A stretch of DNA of 64,000 nt from an endosymbiont of Acanthamoeba sp. UWC8 (lineage in GTDB: Bacteria > Pseudomonadota > Alphaproteobacteria > Rickettsiales > Midichloriaceae). Location of the stretch: the NCBI RefSeq assembly GCF_000730245.1, contig NZ_CP004403.1:1178001-1242000 (forward strand), read 5' to 3'. The notes beneath the pieces are model-generated. The model was given only the letters and a program-made list of their open reading frames with translations. It ran no database searches and had not been told where the DNA came from. The position numbers were made by a program, and so were the translations under genes. Shown in pieces: positions 28,586 to 38,298 of the stretch (within the stretch, counting starts at the first letter, position 1; each line of letters begins with the position of its first letter).

Positions 28586-29341
28586 ATGCCTCCTGAAGAT
28601 AGAAGATTTACTATTGACAAATATCTTGAGTCTTTAAACTTTAATCTTACTAAAGATAACCTTTTATATTGTTTAGAAACATTTACTAATAATAGAAAAA
28701 ATCTAACCCTTTCCGGAAAAGTCAAAATTCAAAAAACGAGCTTTACCGATCAGGATATAAGAGGCATCGATCTAAATAAATTTGATATTACTCAAACCGG
28801 ATTTATTAATACAAAAGTTGATAAAGAACAATTCAAGTATATTTTAACTTATGCTAAAAATGGGTTGACCGACATTCGAGGCATTGATATTAAAGGCTTG
28901 GATTTAATAGACCTAAACTTATATAACATTGATTTTACTGGAGTTAGCTTTGAACAAGTTAAACTTGATAGAAAAAATATAATTTCCCTACAGGATCAGT
29001 TAAAAAATAAAAAAGTAAATTTACGCGGAGCAGATTTACAAGGCGTAGATTTAAGCGGTGGCTATATAGTTGATAATGAGCTGGGATTTAACAGTTATTG
29101 TTATTTTGATTTAGAGGACATGGATTTTAATGAAGTTAATTTTCAAGATGCAAACCTTTCGGGAGCCAGGCTAAACAGATCTAATTTCGAAGGGGCTAAC
29201 TTAAATAATGCTAAAATTGTTGCTACTTATGCCAGATATACTAATATGAAAAGAGCAAGCATGGTTGGTGCTATTTTAAAATACTCGGATTTTTATCATT
29301 CCAACTTTGATTTTGCTAACCTTAGCAATGCTAGGGTATAA
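28586..29341 (+). CDS. Pentapeptide-repeat protein, main part
   Basis: Residues 1-60 form a non-repeat helical head (FTIDKYLESLNFNL). Several pentapeptide blocks follow (VNLRGADLQGVDLSGG, then ANLSGARLNRSNFEGANLNN and FDFANLSNARV), expected to fold as a right-handed quadrilateral beta-helix. I use the ATG at 28586 (MPPEDRRF); the TTG at 28535 is less likely. The frame closes at TAA 29339-29341, but the same frame continues downstream into more pentapeptide-like sequence (29366-29821). Function unknown; such proteins in host-associated bacteria may be effectors. Confidence 0.75.
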   Translation: MPPEDRRFTIDKYLESLNFNLTKDNLLYCLETFTNNRKNLTLSGKVKIQKTSFTDQDIRGIDLNKFDITQTGFINTKVDKEQFKYILTYAKNGLTDIRGIDIKGLDLIDLNLYNIDFTGVSFEQVKLDRKNIISLQDQLKNKKVNLRGADLQGVDLSGGYIVDNELGFNSYCYFDLEDMDFNEVNFQDANLSGARLNRSNFEGANLNNAKIVATYARYTNMKRASMVGAILKYSDFYHSNFDFANLSNARV

Positions 29342-29365
29342 TACAGGGAGAGAGAATATTATATT

Positions 29366-29821
29366 ATGGCAACTTTTCATGATAGTGAGCTAAAAGGAAA
29401 CAAAACTCAGTTTGAGGGTGTTAGCTGGCATGGCGCAACCACTGAAGGAATAATTAATGAAACTAAAACTCCGTTACCCGGAAAAGAAGATTTAATGTTG
29501 GAATCTGAAATTATACAAAATAAAAGCATTTTTTCTTTTATAAGAGAGCTGTTTAGCAAACCGAAAGAAACAGAAAGATTAACTCCTTCTTTGCCTAAAT
29601 TAGAAATATCTATAATAGAAGATATGCCACCTGAGAAAAATATTATAGAGGCAACGGAAGTTACACTACAGGAAATCAAGTCAGAAGCTCCTATAGTGGA
29701 AAATATACCATCCGAGCAAATTATTATAGAAGCACCGAAAGTTTCAGCACAAGAAATTTCTATGATGGAAAAGGCTACGTTAAGAGAGAAAACTATAAAC
29801 TCCGATCAAATCCAAAGATAG
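29366..29821 (+). CDS. Second half of the pentapeptide gene, or a separate small gene
   Basis: 151 residues in the same frame as the gene ending at 29341, separated by one TAA and eight codons. The N-terminus (ATFHDSELKG, TQFEGVSWHGAT) continues the pentapeptide pattern. The remainder is a polar, Glu/Ile-rich tail with a repeated motif (EDMPPEKNIIEATEV and ENIPSEQIIIEAPKV). AGGGAG lies 15 nt before the ATG, rather far for initiation. Either the ancestral gene was interrupted by a nonsense change, or translation restarts here. Confidence 0.5.
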   Translation: MATFHDSELKGNKTQFEGVSWHGATTEGIINETKTPLPGKEDLMLESEIIQNKSIFSFIRELFSKPKETERLTPSLPKLEISIIEDMPPEKNIIEATEVTLQEIKSEAPIVENIPSEQIIIEAPKVSAQEISMMEKATLREKTINSDQIQR

Positions 29822-29882
29822 CTTTCTTATACCAAATCAAATGTTTTTTAAAATTAGATTTAAAAATATAACTATTATTAAA

Positions 29883-30728
29883 TTACCTACTTAAATTAAC
29901 AACCACATAATCAAGCTTATTCCAATCTATTGAAGTCACAATAAATATATCATTATTAAATACTCTGGCTGTACCGACTATTGTTCCGAACGGAAATATC
30001 CCTCCCATTCCCGAAGTGATTACTTGTTCTCCTTCATGTATTATATTCGGATTTGTAATATATTTTGCGGCCAAAATATTTTTATTGTTAGGGTTACCAA
30101 TTGCAATCGCTTGCTCGCCGGAATCTTGAAATATAATAGGAAGTTTTGATTGGGGATCGGCAATAGTAAGAATTCTGGAAGAAGTTTCAGAAACTTCTAT
30201 AATTCTGCCGATAAGATCCTGATTATAAACTACTATATCATTTTCTTTTACACCATGCTTACTTCCCGCATTAATTAACAGGTTTACATGAAAATTATCA
30301 AAACTTTTGCTGATTACCTTAGCAGTGATAAACTCATAATTTGAAGATTCGACTACATTCAATAATTTTTTTAGTGAAACATTAAAATTAATTTCAGTTT
30401 CCATCTGTTTAAGTTGATATTTCAAGTAGGAAACTTCCTTTCTTAAAACTTCATTTTCATTAATAACGCTGGTATATCTTTCAATATCCGAAACAAGCAT
30501 ATTTATTGTCTCAAACGGAAAATTAATAACTTGATATACTTGTGATATTATATTGATTGCCTGCTTGTTAACAAACTTCGATACTATATTATTCGTGTTA
30601 AGAATAAGCATAAATATTAAGCAAAGTATAATTGCACCAATACTGCTGAATCTGTCGGATATTAAACTGATAATTGTTAAAATATTCCCTTTAATAGTAC
30701 TTTTTGATTTAATCGGCAGCTTACTCAT
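29883..30728 (-). CDS. mreC: Cell-shape protein MreC
   Basis: Bitopic membrane protein of the elongasome that links MreB to peptidoglycan synthases. One transmembrane helix (about 28-48) is followed by a coiled coil ([20 protein letters not shown], near 85-110). The beta-domain follows, with [25 protein letters not shown]-type sequence around 135 and [17 protein letters not shown] near 235. The length of 281 residues is typical. It overlaps the 3' end of lipA by 8 nt, so lipA-mreC are one transcript. No mreB or mreD is adjacent. Confidence 0.93.
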   Translation of the reverse strand: MSKLPIKSKSTIKGNILTIISLISDRFSSIGAIILCLIFMLILNTNNIVSKFVNKQAINIISQVYQVINFPFETINMLVSDIERYTSVINENEVLRKEVSYLKYQLKQMETEINFNVSLKKLLNVVESSNYEFITAKVISKSFDNFHVNLLINAGSKHGVKENDIVVYNQDLIGRIIEVSETSSRILTIADPQSKLPIIFQDSGEQAIAIGNPNNKNILAAKYITNPNIIHEGEQVITSGMGGIFPFGTIVGTARVFNNDIFIVTSIDWNKLDYVVVNLSR

Positions 30729-31629
30729 TTTTCAAAAGCTGCTCTCTTGCTGATCTAAGTTTAATAAAATCATCCCCGGCATGGTATGATGACCTGGTAA
30801 GCGGGCTGGCCGAAACCATTAAAAACCCTTTAAACTTAGCTATTCTTTCATAGTATTCAAATTCTTCCGGAGTAACAAACCTTTCTAATGCGGCATGAGC
30901 TGGTGTCGGTTGAAGATATTGCCCGATAGTAATAAAGTCCACTTCAGCTGCTCTTAAATCATCCATAACCTGCAATACTTCCTGCTTAGTTTCTCCTAAG
31001 CCTACCATAAGCCCTGATTTAGTAAAAATATGAGGATTAAGTTTCTTTACACTGTGCAATAAATTCAGTGAATGAAAATACCTCGCTCCCGGCCTTATTT
31101 TTTGGTATAATGACGGAACTGTTTCAATATTGTGGTTATATACATCCGGCCTGGCTTTTACTATTTTTTCTACCGCCCCATCTTTTCTTAAAAAATCAGG
31201 GGTTAAGATTTCAATAGTAGTACTTGGCGCCTTAGCTCTAATTTTATCAATGCATTCTACAAAGTGACTTGCCCCGCCGTCATCTAAGTCATCTCTATCG
31301 ACTGAAGTTATAACTACATGCGCTAAATTAAGCTGAGAAATAGCATTAGCTAAATTTTCAGGCTCATGGGGATCAAGTTTATCCGGAATGCCGGTAGCAA
31401 TATTACAAAACCTACAAGCACGAGTACAAACGCTACCTAAAATCATGACCGTAGCATGCCCTTTTTGCCAACATTCTCCGATATTCGGACAAGCTGCTTC
31501 TTCGCATACGGTATTAAGTTTATGCTTCCTAATCAGTTCATGGGTATTTAAAAATTCCTGTGAAGTAGGAGCTTTCACTCTAATCCAATCCGGTTTTGTC
31601 GGCTTGTTGGTTGTTTGGTTTGCTAGCAT
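30721..31629 (-). CDS. lipA: Lipoyl synthase
   Basis: Radical SAM enzyme that inserts two sulfurs into octanoyl groups on lipoyl domains of 2-oxoacid dehydrogenases. The auxiliary cluster motif [12 protein letters not shown] lies near residue 38 and the radical SAM motif CTRACRFC near residue 68; RSSYHAGD near the C-terminus supplies the conserved serine ligand. The 302-residue length is normal. It follows tRNA-Ser by 21 nt on the same strand and overlaps mreC. Confidence 0.96.
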   Translation of the reverse strand: MLANQTTNKPTKPDWIRVKAPTSQEFLNTHELIRKHKLNTVCEEAACPNIGECWQKGHATVMILGSVCTRACRFCNIATGIPDKLDPHEPENLANAISQLNLAHVVITSVDRDDLDDGGASHFVECIDKIRAKAPSTTIEILTPDFLRKDGAVEKIVKARPDVYNHNIETVPSLYQKIRPGARYFHSLNLLHSVKKLNPHIFTKSGLMVGLGETKQEVLQVMDDLRAAEVDFITIGQYLQPTPAHAALERFVTPEEFEYYERIAKFKGFLMVSASPLTRSSYHAGDDFIKLRSAREQLLKNE

Positions 31630-31650
31630 TTTCCATTACCAATTTTAAAA

Positions 31651-31741
31651 TGGCGGAAGGAAAGGGATTCGAACCCTTGATACCTTATTCAGATATACAC
31701 GCGTTCCAGGCGTGCGCCTTCAACCGCTCGGCCATCCTTCC
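31651..31741 (-). tRNA. tRNA-Ser (GGA)
   Basis: On the minus strand the acceptor GGAAGGA pairs with TCCTTCC. The anticodon arm CACGC/GCGTG has loop CTGGAAC, giving anticodon GGA. There is a long class II variable arm, a GGTTCGAATCC T arm, discriminator G and encoded CCA. The 91-nt length is typical for serine tRNAs. Confidence 0.96.
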
Positions 31742-31877
31742 GAATTCATAAATTCCTACTGACTATACTAAATAAACTTTTAAAACACAAGGTGAAGGAT
31801 TTAGTTAAATAACATATTCCATAGTTTCTTTATTCATGTTAAATAGTAGGCTTATCCATATATAGAATGAACTTATT

Positions 31878-33161
31878 ATGCGTTTAAGTAAATATTTTTT
31901 ACCGATACTAAAAGAAACACCGATTGAAGCTTCGGTTGCCTCCCATAAATTAATGTTAAGAAGCGGTATGATTCGCCAATTAACCTCCGGTATTTATAAT
32001 TGGTTACCGCTGGGATTAAAAGTTCTAAAAAATATAGAAAACATTATACGAGAAGAGATGGATGCTTCTGGCGCACAAGAGGTTTTAATGCCTTGCATTC
32101 AACCGGCGGAGTTATGGAAGAAATCAGGCAGATTCGGCGGAACGGATGACTTAAGCGAAGAAATGCTTAAAATGGAAGATCGCCATGGTAATCAATTACT
32201 ATTTGCTCCGACTGCCGAAGAAGTGATCTCCGAATTATTTAATAACAATACTCAATCTTACCGGGATTTGCCGAAAAACCTATATCAGATAAGTTGGAAA
32301 TTCAGAGATGAAATTAGACCGCGCTTCGGGCTAATGCGCGGAAGAGAATTCCTCATGAAAGATGCTTATTCTTTTGATACTGATAAAGAATCTGCACTTA
32401 AAACCTATAAAACTATGATGCAAACCTATATAAATATATTTAACCGATTAGGGTTAAAGGCTATTCCCGTTACTGCCGACAGCGGCTCAATAGGCGGTGA
32501 CTATAGCCATGAATTTCATATTTTATCCGAAACCGGTGAAAGCACGATTTATTACGATAGAGAGCTGGAAAAGCACCTTAATAACAATTTTGATTTAGAA
32601 TTATTTTCTAAATACTATGCAGCTGATAAAGATAAGCATAACCCGCAAACATGTAAAGTCAGCGAAGAAAATCTGCTGGTTAAGAAAGGAATCGAAGTCG
32701 GTCATGTATTTTATCTGGGGCGGAAATACAGTCAATCTTTGGAAGTAACGTTGCAAGGCAAAGACGGTAGCTTGATCCATCCGCATATGGGTTGTTACGG
32801 GATCGGGGTATCAAGATTAATTGCTGCAATCATTGAAGCTTCTCATGATGAGAAAGGCATTATTTGGCCGGCAAGTGTCGCACCTTTTAGCTTAGGGCTG
32901 ATTAACCTTAAAGCGGAAGACGAAAAATGCAATGCAGCGTGTATGCAGGTAATTAATACAACCCCTAACGTGTTATATGATGATACCTCGGATTCGGCCG
33001 GTGCAAAATTTGCTAAAATGGATTTAATCGGCTTACCTTGGCAGTTAGTTGTAGGCCCGAGAGGGATAAGTACCGGTATGGTTGAACTTAAAAATCGTAA
33101 AACCGGAGAGAAAGAGGAGCTAAGCTTAGAAGCTGCAATTAATAAATTAAGGCAATGTTAG
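31878..33161 (+). CDS. proS: Prolyl-tRNA synthetase, short form
   Basis: Class II synthetase charging tRNA-Pro. Motif 1 residues follow SGIYNWLPLG near residue 38, motif 2 is FRDEIRPRFGLMRGREFLMKD near residue 137-157, and motif 3 is MGCYGIGVSRLIAAI near residue 305. The C-terminal anticodon-binding domain ends at residue 427. The editing (INS) domain between motifs 2 and 3 is missing, which is the usual alphaproteobacterial type. It overlaps tsaD by 7 nt, indicating coupling. Confidence 0.95.
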   Translation: MRLSKYFLPILKETPIEASVASHKLMLRSGMIRQLTSGIYNWLPLGLKVLKNIENIIREEMDASGAQEVLMPCIQPAELWKKSGRFGGTDDLSEEMLKMEDRHGNQLLFAPTAEEVISELFNNNTQSYRDLPKNLYQISWKFRDEIRPRFGLMRGREFLMKDAYSFDTDKESALKTYKTMMQTYINIFNRLGLKAIPVTADSGSIGGDYSHEFHILSETGESTIYYDRELEKHLNNNFDLELFSKYYAADKDKHNPQTCKVSEENLLVKKGIEVGHVFYLGRKYSQSLEVTLQGKDGSLIHPHMGCYGIGVSRLIAAIIEASHDEKGIIWPASVAPFSLGLINLKAEDEKCNAACMQVINTTPNVLYDDTSDSAGAKFAKMDLIGLPWQLVVGPRGISTGMVELKNRKTGEKEELSLEAAINKLRQC

Positions 33162-34174
33162 TACTCGGGATTGAAAGCAGCTGTGATGAAACATCAGTTG
33201 CAATAGTAAACCATAATAAAGAGATTTTATCACTGTTTACACTCTCTCAACTTGAGGAGCACCGACCGTTCGGCGGTGTAGTGCCGGAAATTGCTGCAAG
33301 AAGCCATATAGAACAAATCATCAATCTAGTACAAAAAGCTCTTATTAATGCGGCTATTTCACTCAAAAATATCGATGCTTTCGCAGTAACCGCCGGCCCC
33401 GGGCTTATCGGGGGTGTACTGGTCGGAGTGATGACGGCAAAAGCTCTGGCAAGCGTAGCTAAAAAACCGTTTATTGCGGTAAACCACCTGGAAGGGCACG
33501 CATTAACGGTTAGGCTTACTTTGGATATTGAGTTCCCCTACCTTATGCTGCTGGTTTCCGGTGGGCATTGTCAAATATTGGAAGTTTTAGGGGTAGGTAA
33601 ATATAAAAGATTAGGTGCAACTTTAGATGATGCAGTTGGCGAAGCTTTTGATAAAGTAGCAAAGATGCTGGGGCTCGGTTATCCGGGAGGGGTCGAAATC
33701 GAGAAATTGGCTAAGCTCGGTAACCCTAATGCTTTCAACTTCCCCAAGCCTTTACTTAATCAAAATAATTGTGATTTTTCCTTTGCCGGTTTAAAGACGG
33801 CAGTAAAGCGAACTATCGATCAAACGGATAATATAAATAAAGCTGATGTTTGCGCCTCATTTCAGCATGTGGTAGCTGAGATCCTTTGTAAAAAAGCGGA
33901 AAATGCCATAAAGATTTTTAGAGAAAGCCATCCTTATTCCAATAGTTTTGTGATTGCCGGAGGTGTTGCTGCTAACTTATATATTAGAGAAAAGTTACAA
34001 GTAGTTTTAGAACAGTATAATTTCAATTTATACGCCCCTCCAGTTCATTTGTGTACGGATAATGCCGCGATGATTGCCTGGGTAGGGGTTGAAAGATTTA
34101 AGCTCGGCATTACTGATTCTCTTAACTTTGAACCTCGCTCAAGATGGCCGCTTGAAGAGCTTAACGGCTTTTAA
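33155..34174 (+). CDS. tsaD: tRNA N6-threonylcarbamoyladenosine transferase TsaD
   Basis: Transfers threonylcarbamoyl from its adenylate to A37 of ANN-decoding tRNAs, working with TsaB and TsaE. LGIESSCDETSVAIV opens the ASKHA fold, AVNHLEGHALTVR near residue 110 holds the metal-binding histidines, and VSGGHCQIL and GGVAANLYIR are further signatures. Its 339 residues are typical. tsaE is encoded at 60560-60976; tsaB and tsaC are outside the window. Confidence 0.96.
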   Translation: MLVLGIESSCDETSVAIVNHNKEILSLFTLSQLEEHRPFGGVVPEIAARSHIEQIINLVQKALINAAISLKNIDAFAVTAGPGLIGGVLVGVMTAKALASVAKKPFIAVNHLEGHALTVRLTLDIEFPYLMLLVSGGHCQILEVLGVGKYKRLGATLDDAVGEAFDKVAKMLGLGYPGGVEIEKLAKLGNPNAFNFPKPLLNQNNCDFSFAGLKTAVKRTIDQTDNINKADVCASFQHVVAEILCKKAENAIKIFRESHPYSNSFVIAGGVAANLYIREKLQVVLEQYNFNLYAPPVHLCTDNAAMIAWVGVERFKLGITDSLNFEPRSRWPLEELNGF

Positions 34175-34210
34175 CATAACCATTTAACATTATTCAAATT
34201 TTTATATTTT

Positions 34211-34250
34211 GTAAGTAAGCTTAAGGGTTTTTTACCGAAAGCTCACTTAC
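34211..34250. terminator. Hairpin between convergent tsaD and the 34283 gene
   Basis: GTAAGTAAGCTT pairs with AAGCTCACTTAC with one mismatch around a T-rich loop. It lacks a clear T tract afterwards, so terminator function is likely from position rather than shown. Confidence 0.5.
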
Positions 34251-34282
34251 ATTATATCAATATTTATAACAGTCTTTTTTAT

Positions 34283-35002
34283 TTAAAATCTTTCATATGT
34301 CGGGGCTCTTTCGCTATATGATGCATTATTAATAAATCTATTAGTTATTTCTTTAATATCCGATATAAAGGCTTTCGTTATCTTTTCTTCTTGAGCATTA
34401 GCATTGTAAGAAATCACTCCTATTAATGCCGCAGTTGCTAGAGTAGCAAAAAATGCACTACCAAGTAATGCTGCACCGGATAAGAACAATGACGCCCCTC
34501 CTATACACACTGCTCCTAATCCTAAAACTATAGGCGCAGCCGAAGGCTCTTTTATTACGCTTAAAACTTTATATAAGACGGTTGGTGACTCATTATGCTT
34601 ATTTGCAGCAATTTCAATTATTTTTTTGCTATAATAATTTACACATTGAGCAAAATCTTCTAAAGCATATTTTTGCCGCTTGCAAGATTTTTTCAGTTCA
34701 GGGTCATCGGCCAGCTTTTCTTTGAACTCATCAGGGTTATGAATAAATGATATTGCATCATTATAGGTAATATTAATGTTAATTCTTTTGCTCCTCATAT
34801 AGAAAGACATAGCATCATATGTTTCCTGACCTAAAATATTTTCTATATCCATATTATCTAAAACTGTAGAAATATCTACATTTAGCTGCTCGCCACATCT
34901 CTTTAATGCTGATTGTATGGCTTTATCTATTTTTGCTGAAAACTCCGAATTTGCTGGGGAAGTTAAGTTTTTCCTTTTACTCTCTAATTTTTCATGCAAC
35001 AT
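34283..35002 (-). CDS. Hypothetical protein with C-terminal membrane hairpin
   Basis: A 239-residue protein of no recognised family. Residues 1-150 are polar and helical. Residues about 160-205 form two adjacent hydrophobic helices (VLGLGAVCIGGASLFLSGAA and FFATLATAALIGVISY) separated by a very short turn, a membrane-hairpin pattern. A short charged tail follows. A Shine-Dalgarno AGGAGA lies 5 nt before the ATG. Hairpins of this kind occur in inclusion-membrane proteins of intracellular bacteria, but that comparison is only suggestive. Confidence 0.7.
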   Translation of the reverse strand: MLHEKLESKRKNLTSPANSEFSAKIDKAIQSALKRCGEQLNVDISTVLDNMDIENILGQETYDAMSFYMRSKRININITYNDAISFIHNPDEFKEKLADDPELKKSCKRQKYALEDFAQCVNYYSKKIIEIAANKHNESPTVLYKVLSVIKEPSAAPIVLGLGAVCIGGASLFLSGAALLGSAFFATLATAALIGVISYNANAQEEKITKAFISDIKEITNRFINNASYSERAPTYERF

Positions 35003-35429
35003 AATATCTCCTGATTAATTTGTGGTCATAAAAAAGAATTGTACAGTGTTTTTTTACTATATCAAATTAAATATTACATTGCCTTACAAGCAATATAGCT
35101 AATTTTTATACTAAAAGTAACTTTATATTAAATTTAAACATTAAGATATTAATTAATATAATAAATCATATTAACATAGGTAATAATCAATAAGAATTTT
35201 AAAGTATAAAAGCAAATATAATAATAAGTTAAGTTTAATATGATTATATATCCTATAACTGAGAAACCAGGTAATAAGAAGCACGCGCTTTGCCGCCATT
35301 TATGGCGTGTGCTCGTATAAATGGCATAGTCATTTATAGTAAACTTAACTTAATTTTTTATAGCTCAACTATGCTCCCTATATGTAAGATCTTCCACTTA
35401 ATTTACTATATAATAAATTAGTTTTTATA
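35003..35429. other. Gene-free stretch containing MITE-like copy 2
   Basis: 427 nt without a plausible gene. The left 219 nt are featureless AT-rich DNA that includes the promoter region of the 35002 gene. The right half is the repeat. Confidence 0.6.
35222..35411 (-). repeat. MITE-like element, copy 2 (inverted, diverged)
   Basis: The reverse complement shares long blocks with 8265-8507: GGAGCATAGTTGA-CTATAAAAAATTAA, GTTTAC...AAATGA, the GC-rich hairpin GCACGCGC/GCGTGTGC (35281-35312) around CGCCATTTATGGCG, and TCATATTAAACTTAACTTAT. The right terminal repeat (35388-35411) is recognisable. The left terminal repeat could not be found, so this copy is probably eroded or truncated there. It lies 19 nt beyond the stop of the GNAT gene. 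Confidence 0.75.
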
Positions 35430-35918
35430 TTATAGCTCTAATACCATTGCATACTCATCATAATATTTATTATCTACTTTAAGAGCTCGTGGTTCAGTAC
35501 CGCAAATTTTGAAGCCATGTTTTTGATAAAGCTTAACCGCGCTGTGATTAGCAGTAACACACTTTAAGTTTAATTGCTCAACTGATGACTTAACATAAGA
35601 GATAACAGCATCAACTAAACTACCTGCTATGTTTTTGCCTCTATGTTCAGGCGTAACATACATACCCCATAGTACACCTCGGTGCTGTGTTTTAAGTGAA
35701 TTTAAAACATAAAACCCTACACAACCAATAAGTTGCGCATTAAGAAAAGCACCAAAAATTTTATTTTTACTAAGGAGGGTTTGAAAGTCTTTTTTATCTA
35801 AAGTATATACTTCTTCAATAGAAGCTCCAAAAGTATGTGGAGCATTTTGGAGCGCTTCTAATCTTAAATTTTTCCAAGACTGCCAATCATCTTGATCTAA
35901 TATTTTTATGTTTACCAT
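35430..35918 (-). CDS. GNAT family N-acetyltransferase
   Basis: Acetyl-CoA-dependent acetyltransferase of unknown substrate. The GNAT core is visible: strand WGMYVTPEHRG followed by the acetyl-CoA-binding loop RGKNIAGSLVDAV near residue 95, and the later LKCVTANHSAVKLYQKHGFKI-type alpha-beta unit, where NHSAVKLYQKHGF is diagnostic. At 162 residues it is a single domain. It starts 36 nt after the rplQ stop on the same strand with no terminator seen, so it may be read from the ribosomal operon. Confidence 0.85.
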   Translation of the reverse strand: MVNIKILDQDDWQSWKNLRLEALQNAPHTFGASIEEVYTLDKKDFQTLLSKNKIFGAFLNAQLIGCVGFYVLNSLKTQHRGVLWGMYVTPEHRGKNIAGSLVDAVISYVKSSVEQLNLKCVTANHSAVKLYQKHGFKICGTEPRALKVDNKYYDEYAMVLEL

Positions 35919-35954
35919 ATTGCACTTTAATTAGTATGAGGGTAATAAAAGGGC

Positions 35955-36335
35955 TTAGGCAGCACCCTTAGCATTAACATCTCTATCAACTAACTCAATA
36001 ACTGCCATCGGGGCAGCGTCACCATATCTGAAACCGGCTTTAAGAATTCTGGTATAACCGCCATTTCTTTCTTTATAACGACCTGCAACCGCATCAAACA
36101 GTTTTCTGACCTCAGGTGCATCCCCCAGATAAGCAATAGCTTGTCTTCTGGCATGTAAGTCGCCTCTCTTGCTGAGTGAGATTAATTTTTCAACGATAGG
36201 TCTTAAATCTTTTGCTTTAGGTAGAGTTGTAGTAATTTGTTCATGCTTGATAAGAGCTTTGCAAAGGTTAGCAAATAATGCTCTTCTATGGCCGGTAAAC
36301 CTACCAAACTTTCTTCCTTTAATTCCATGATTCAT
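35955..36335 (-). CDS. rplQ: 50S ribosomal protein L17
   Basis: Large-subunit protein at the exit-tunnel side. [24 protein letters not shown] is the invariant N-terminus apart from small changes, with [17 protein letters not shown] after it. At 126 residues it is normal. It is the last ribosomal gene of the superoperon, 35 nt after rpoA. Confidence 0.95.
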   Translation of the reverse strand: MNHGIKGRKFGRFTGHRRALFANLCKALIKHEQITTTLPKAKDLRPIVEKLISLSKRGDLHARRQAIAYLGDAPEVRKLFDAVAGRYKERNGGYTRILKAGFRYGDAAPMAVIELVDRDVNAKGAA

Positions 36336-36370
36336 CTTATTGCTCCAAACTGATTTTCACAAAAATTATA

Positions 36371-37399
36371 TTAATTTTGCTCTTCATATTTTCTAACTAG
36401 CTCTTCAACATTTTCAGGAGGCCAGCCAACTATATCCATACCAAACTTTAGCCCCATTGCAGATAAGACTTCTTTAATTTCATTTAATGACTTACGGCCG
36501 AAATTAGGAGTCTTAAGCATTTCACTTTCAGTTTTAACTACAAGATCACCGATATAACGAATATTATCATTTTTAAGACAATTATGCGATCTCACCGAAA
36601 GCTCAAGATCATCAACTTTCTTAAGTAGTTGAGGGTCAAACGGCAATTTCTCTTCTTCAATTTCAATTGCTTCTTCAACTTCATCAAAATTAACAAAAAT
36701 TTGTAATTGGTCTTGAAGAATTTTTGCAGCTAGCGATAAAGCTAGATCAGGAGTTATCGAGCCATTAGTTTCAATAGTGAGGAATAGTTTATCGTATTCG
36801 GTCTCGGAACCTACACGGCTGTTTTCTACCTTAAAAGTTACTTTCTTAACCGGTGAAAATATTGAATCGACAGGAATAACGCCGATCGGCATCTCCATGT
36901 ACCTATTTTCACTCGCAGTTATATATCCTTTTCCGGTACCGACGCTGAATTCCATATCAAGCTTAGCATCTCTATCAAGATGGCAAATTACTAAATCTTT
37001 ATTAATAATTTCCATATCATCAACAGTTTGAATCATTGCCGCAGTAACTACACAAGGCCCAACTGCAGATAATCTCATCCGCTTTCTTTCATTACCGCCA
37101 TACTTAACAACAATTGATTTTATATTTAAAATCATGTCGGTAACATCTTCTCTAACACCTGGAACGCTTGAAAATTCGTGGTCAACACCTTCAACCTTAA
37201 CAGAAATTATTGCTGCTCCCTGAAGAGAAGATAGTAAAATTCTTCTAATTGCATTGCCAAGAGTAACACCAAACCCCCTCTCAAGAGGCTCCACCTTAAA
37301 CACTGCAGTATTATTTGAAATACTTTCCAAAAAGTACTGCGTAGGTTTAATTAAAGATGTCCAATTGCCTGAAATGATGTTCTTTGCTCCCTCTGCCAT
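36371..37399 (-). CDS. rpoA: RNA polymerase alpha subunit
   Basis: Scaffold of RNA polymerase. The N-terminal dimerisation domain carries [20 protein letters not shown] (residues about 37-56). The C-terminal domain, which binds UP elements and activators, has [14 protein letters not shown] near residue 299. An acidic linker rich in Glu/Ile precedes it. Its 342 residues are standard. It lies between rpsK and rplQ as in the alpha operon, but rpsD is missing from the cluster. Confidence 0.96.
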   Translation of the reverse strand: MAEGAKNIISGNWTSLIKPTQYFLESISNNTAVFKVEPLERGFGVTLGNAIRRILLSSLQGAAIISVKVEGVDHEFSSVPGVREDVTDMILNIKSIVVKYGGNERKRMRLSAVGPCVVTAAMIQTVDDMEIINKDLVICHLDRDAKLDMEFSVGTGKGYITASENRYMEMPIGVIPVDSIFSPVKKVTFKVENSRVGSETEYDKLFLTIETNGSITPDLALSLAAKILQDQLQIFVNFDEVEEAIEIEEEKLPFDPQLLKKVDDLELSVRSHNCLKNDNIRYIGDLVVKTESEMLKTPNFGRKSLNEIKEVLSAMGLKFGMDIVGWPPENVEELVRKYEEQN

Positions 37400-37433
37400 T
37401 GTATTCCTTTATTTATGTTATTAATAAAACACT

Positions 37434-37811
37434 TTATACTCTTCTTCTTTTCGGTGGTCTGCAACCGTTATGAGGAACAGGTGTAACATCCTTAATTGAA
37501 GTTACGGTTAAGCCTGCACTTGTCAAAGCCCTAACAGCTGATTCCCGCCCCGTACCCGGACCTTTAATCTTCACTGAAACAGTTTTTAATCCGCATTCCA
37601 TAGCTTTTTGGGCTGCTTTTTCAGCTGTAATTTGAGCTGCATATGGAGTTGATTTTCTGGAACCTTTAAAACCGTTTGCTCCGGCAGATGAAGATGCAAA
37701 AACATCACCTTGCATATCAGAGATGGTTACGGTTGTATTATTAAAGGTAGCTGCAATGTGTACTACACCTACTACTACTGCTCTTTTTTTCTTTACTGGT
37801 TTTGTTGCCAT
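37434..37811 (-). CDS. rpsK: 30S ribosomal protein S11
   Basis: Platform protein of the small subunit. [34 protein letters not shown] and the C-terminal [17 protein letters not shown] are family hallmarks. At 125 residues it is normal, with a short basic leader [11 protein letters not shown]. Confidence 0.96.
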   Translation of the reverse strand: MATKPVKKKRAVVVGVVHIAATFNNTTVTISDMQGDVFASSSAGANGFKGSRKSTPYAAQITAEKAAQKAMECGLKTVSVKIKGPGTGRESAVRALTSAGLTVTSIKDVTPVPHNGCRPPKRRRV

Positions 37812-37826
37812 CTAAATGCCTACTTA

Positions 37827-38204
37827 TTATTTAGTTACCTTTTTCTTGCCCGCAATTGCTACAGCCTTACCTTTTCTGGTACGAGCATTAGTATGAGTAC
37901 GTTGTCCTCTAACCGGTAATTTTTTCATATGCCTTAATCCCCTATAGCATTTAGTATCCATAAGGTTTTTAATATTCATAGAAACTTCGCGACGTAAATC
38001 ACCTTCTACTTTATAACCGGCATCTATAACTTCTCGTAATTTAATAACCTCATCTTCGCTGAGATTATTAACCTTTTTAGTAAAATCCACCCCTGCTTTT
38101 TGGCAAATTTCAACTGATTTCTTTCTTCCGATCCCATAAATATAAGTCAAACTAATTTCAACTTTTTTATTTGCCGGGATGTTAATACCTGCGATACGCG
38201 CCAC
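37827..38204 (-). CDS. rpsM: 30S ribosomal protein S13
   Basis: Head protein contacting the P-site tRNA and the 50S subunit. [22 protein letters not shown]-type start with YGIGRKKS, and the C-terminal [14 protein letters not shown], are diagnostic. Its 125 residues are normal. It is separated from adk by 94 nt, the largest gap inside the superoperon; rpmJ, often found here in other bacteria, is absent. Confidence 0.96.
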   Translation of the reverse strand: MARIAGINIPANKKVEISLTYIYGIGRKKSVEICQKAGVDFTKKVNNLSEDEVIKLREVIDAGYKVEGDLRREVSMNIKNLMDTKCYRGLRHMKKLPVRGQRTHTNARTRKGKAVAIAGKKKVTK

Positions 38205-38298
38205 CTATAACCTCATTAATTTAGTACTTTTTATCATATGAGTGATCGTGAATAATAACCAATTTTGCATGCAAGTCAATAGTTGTTTATCCTTCTTA

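Noticed and set aside
38205-38298. Possible missed rpmJ or infA between adk and rpsM
   Set aside because: The 94-nt gap has no open frame resembling either protein on either strand.
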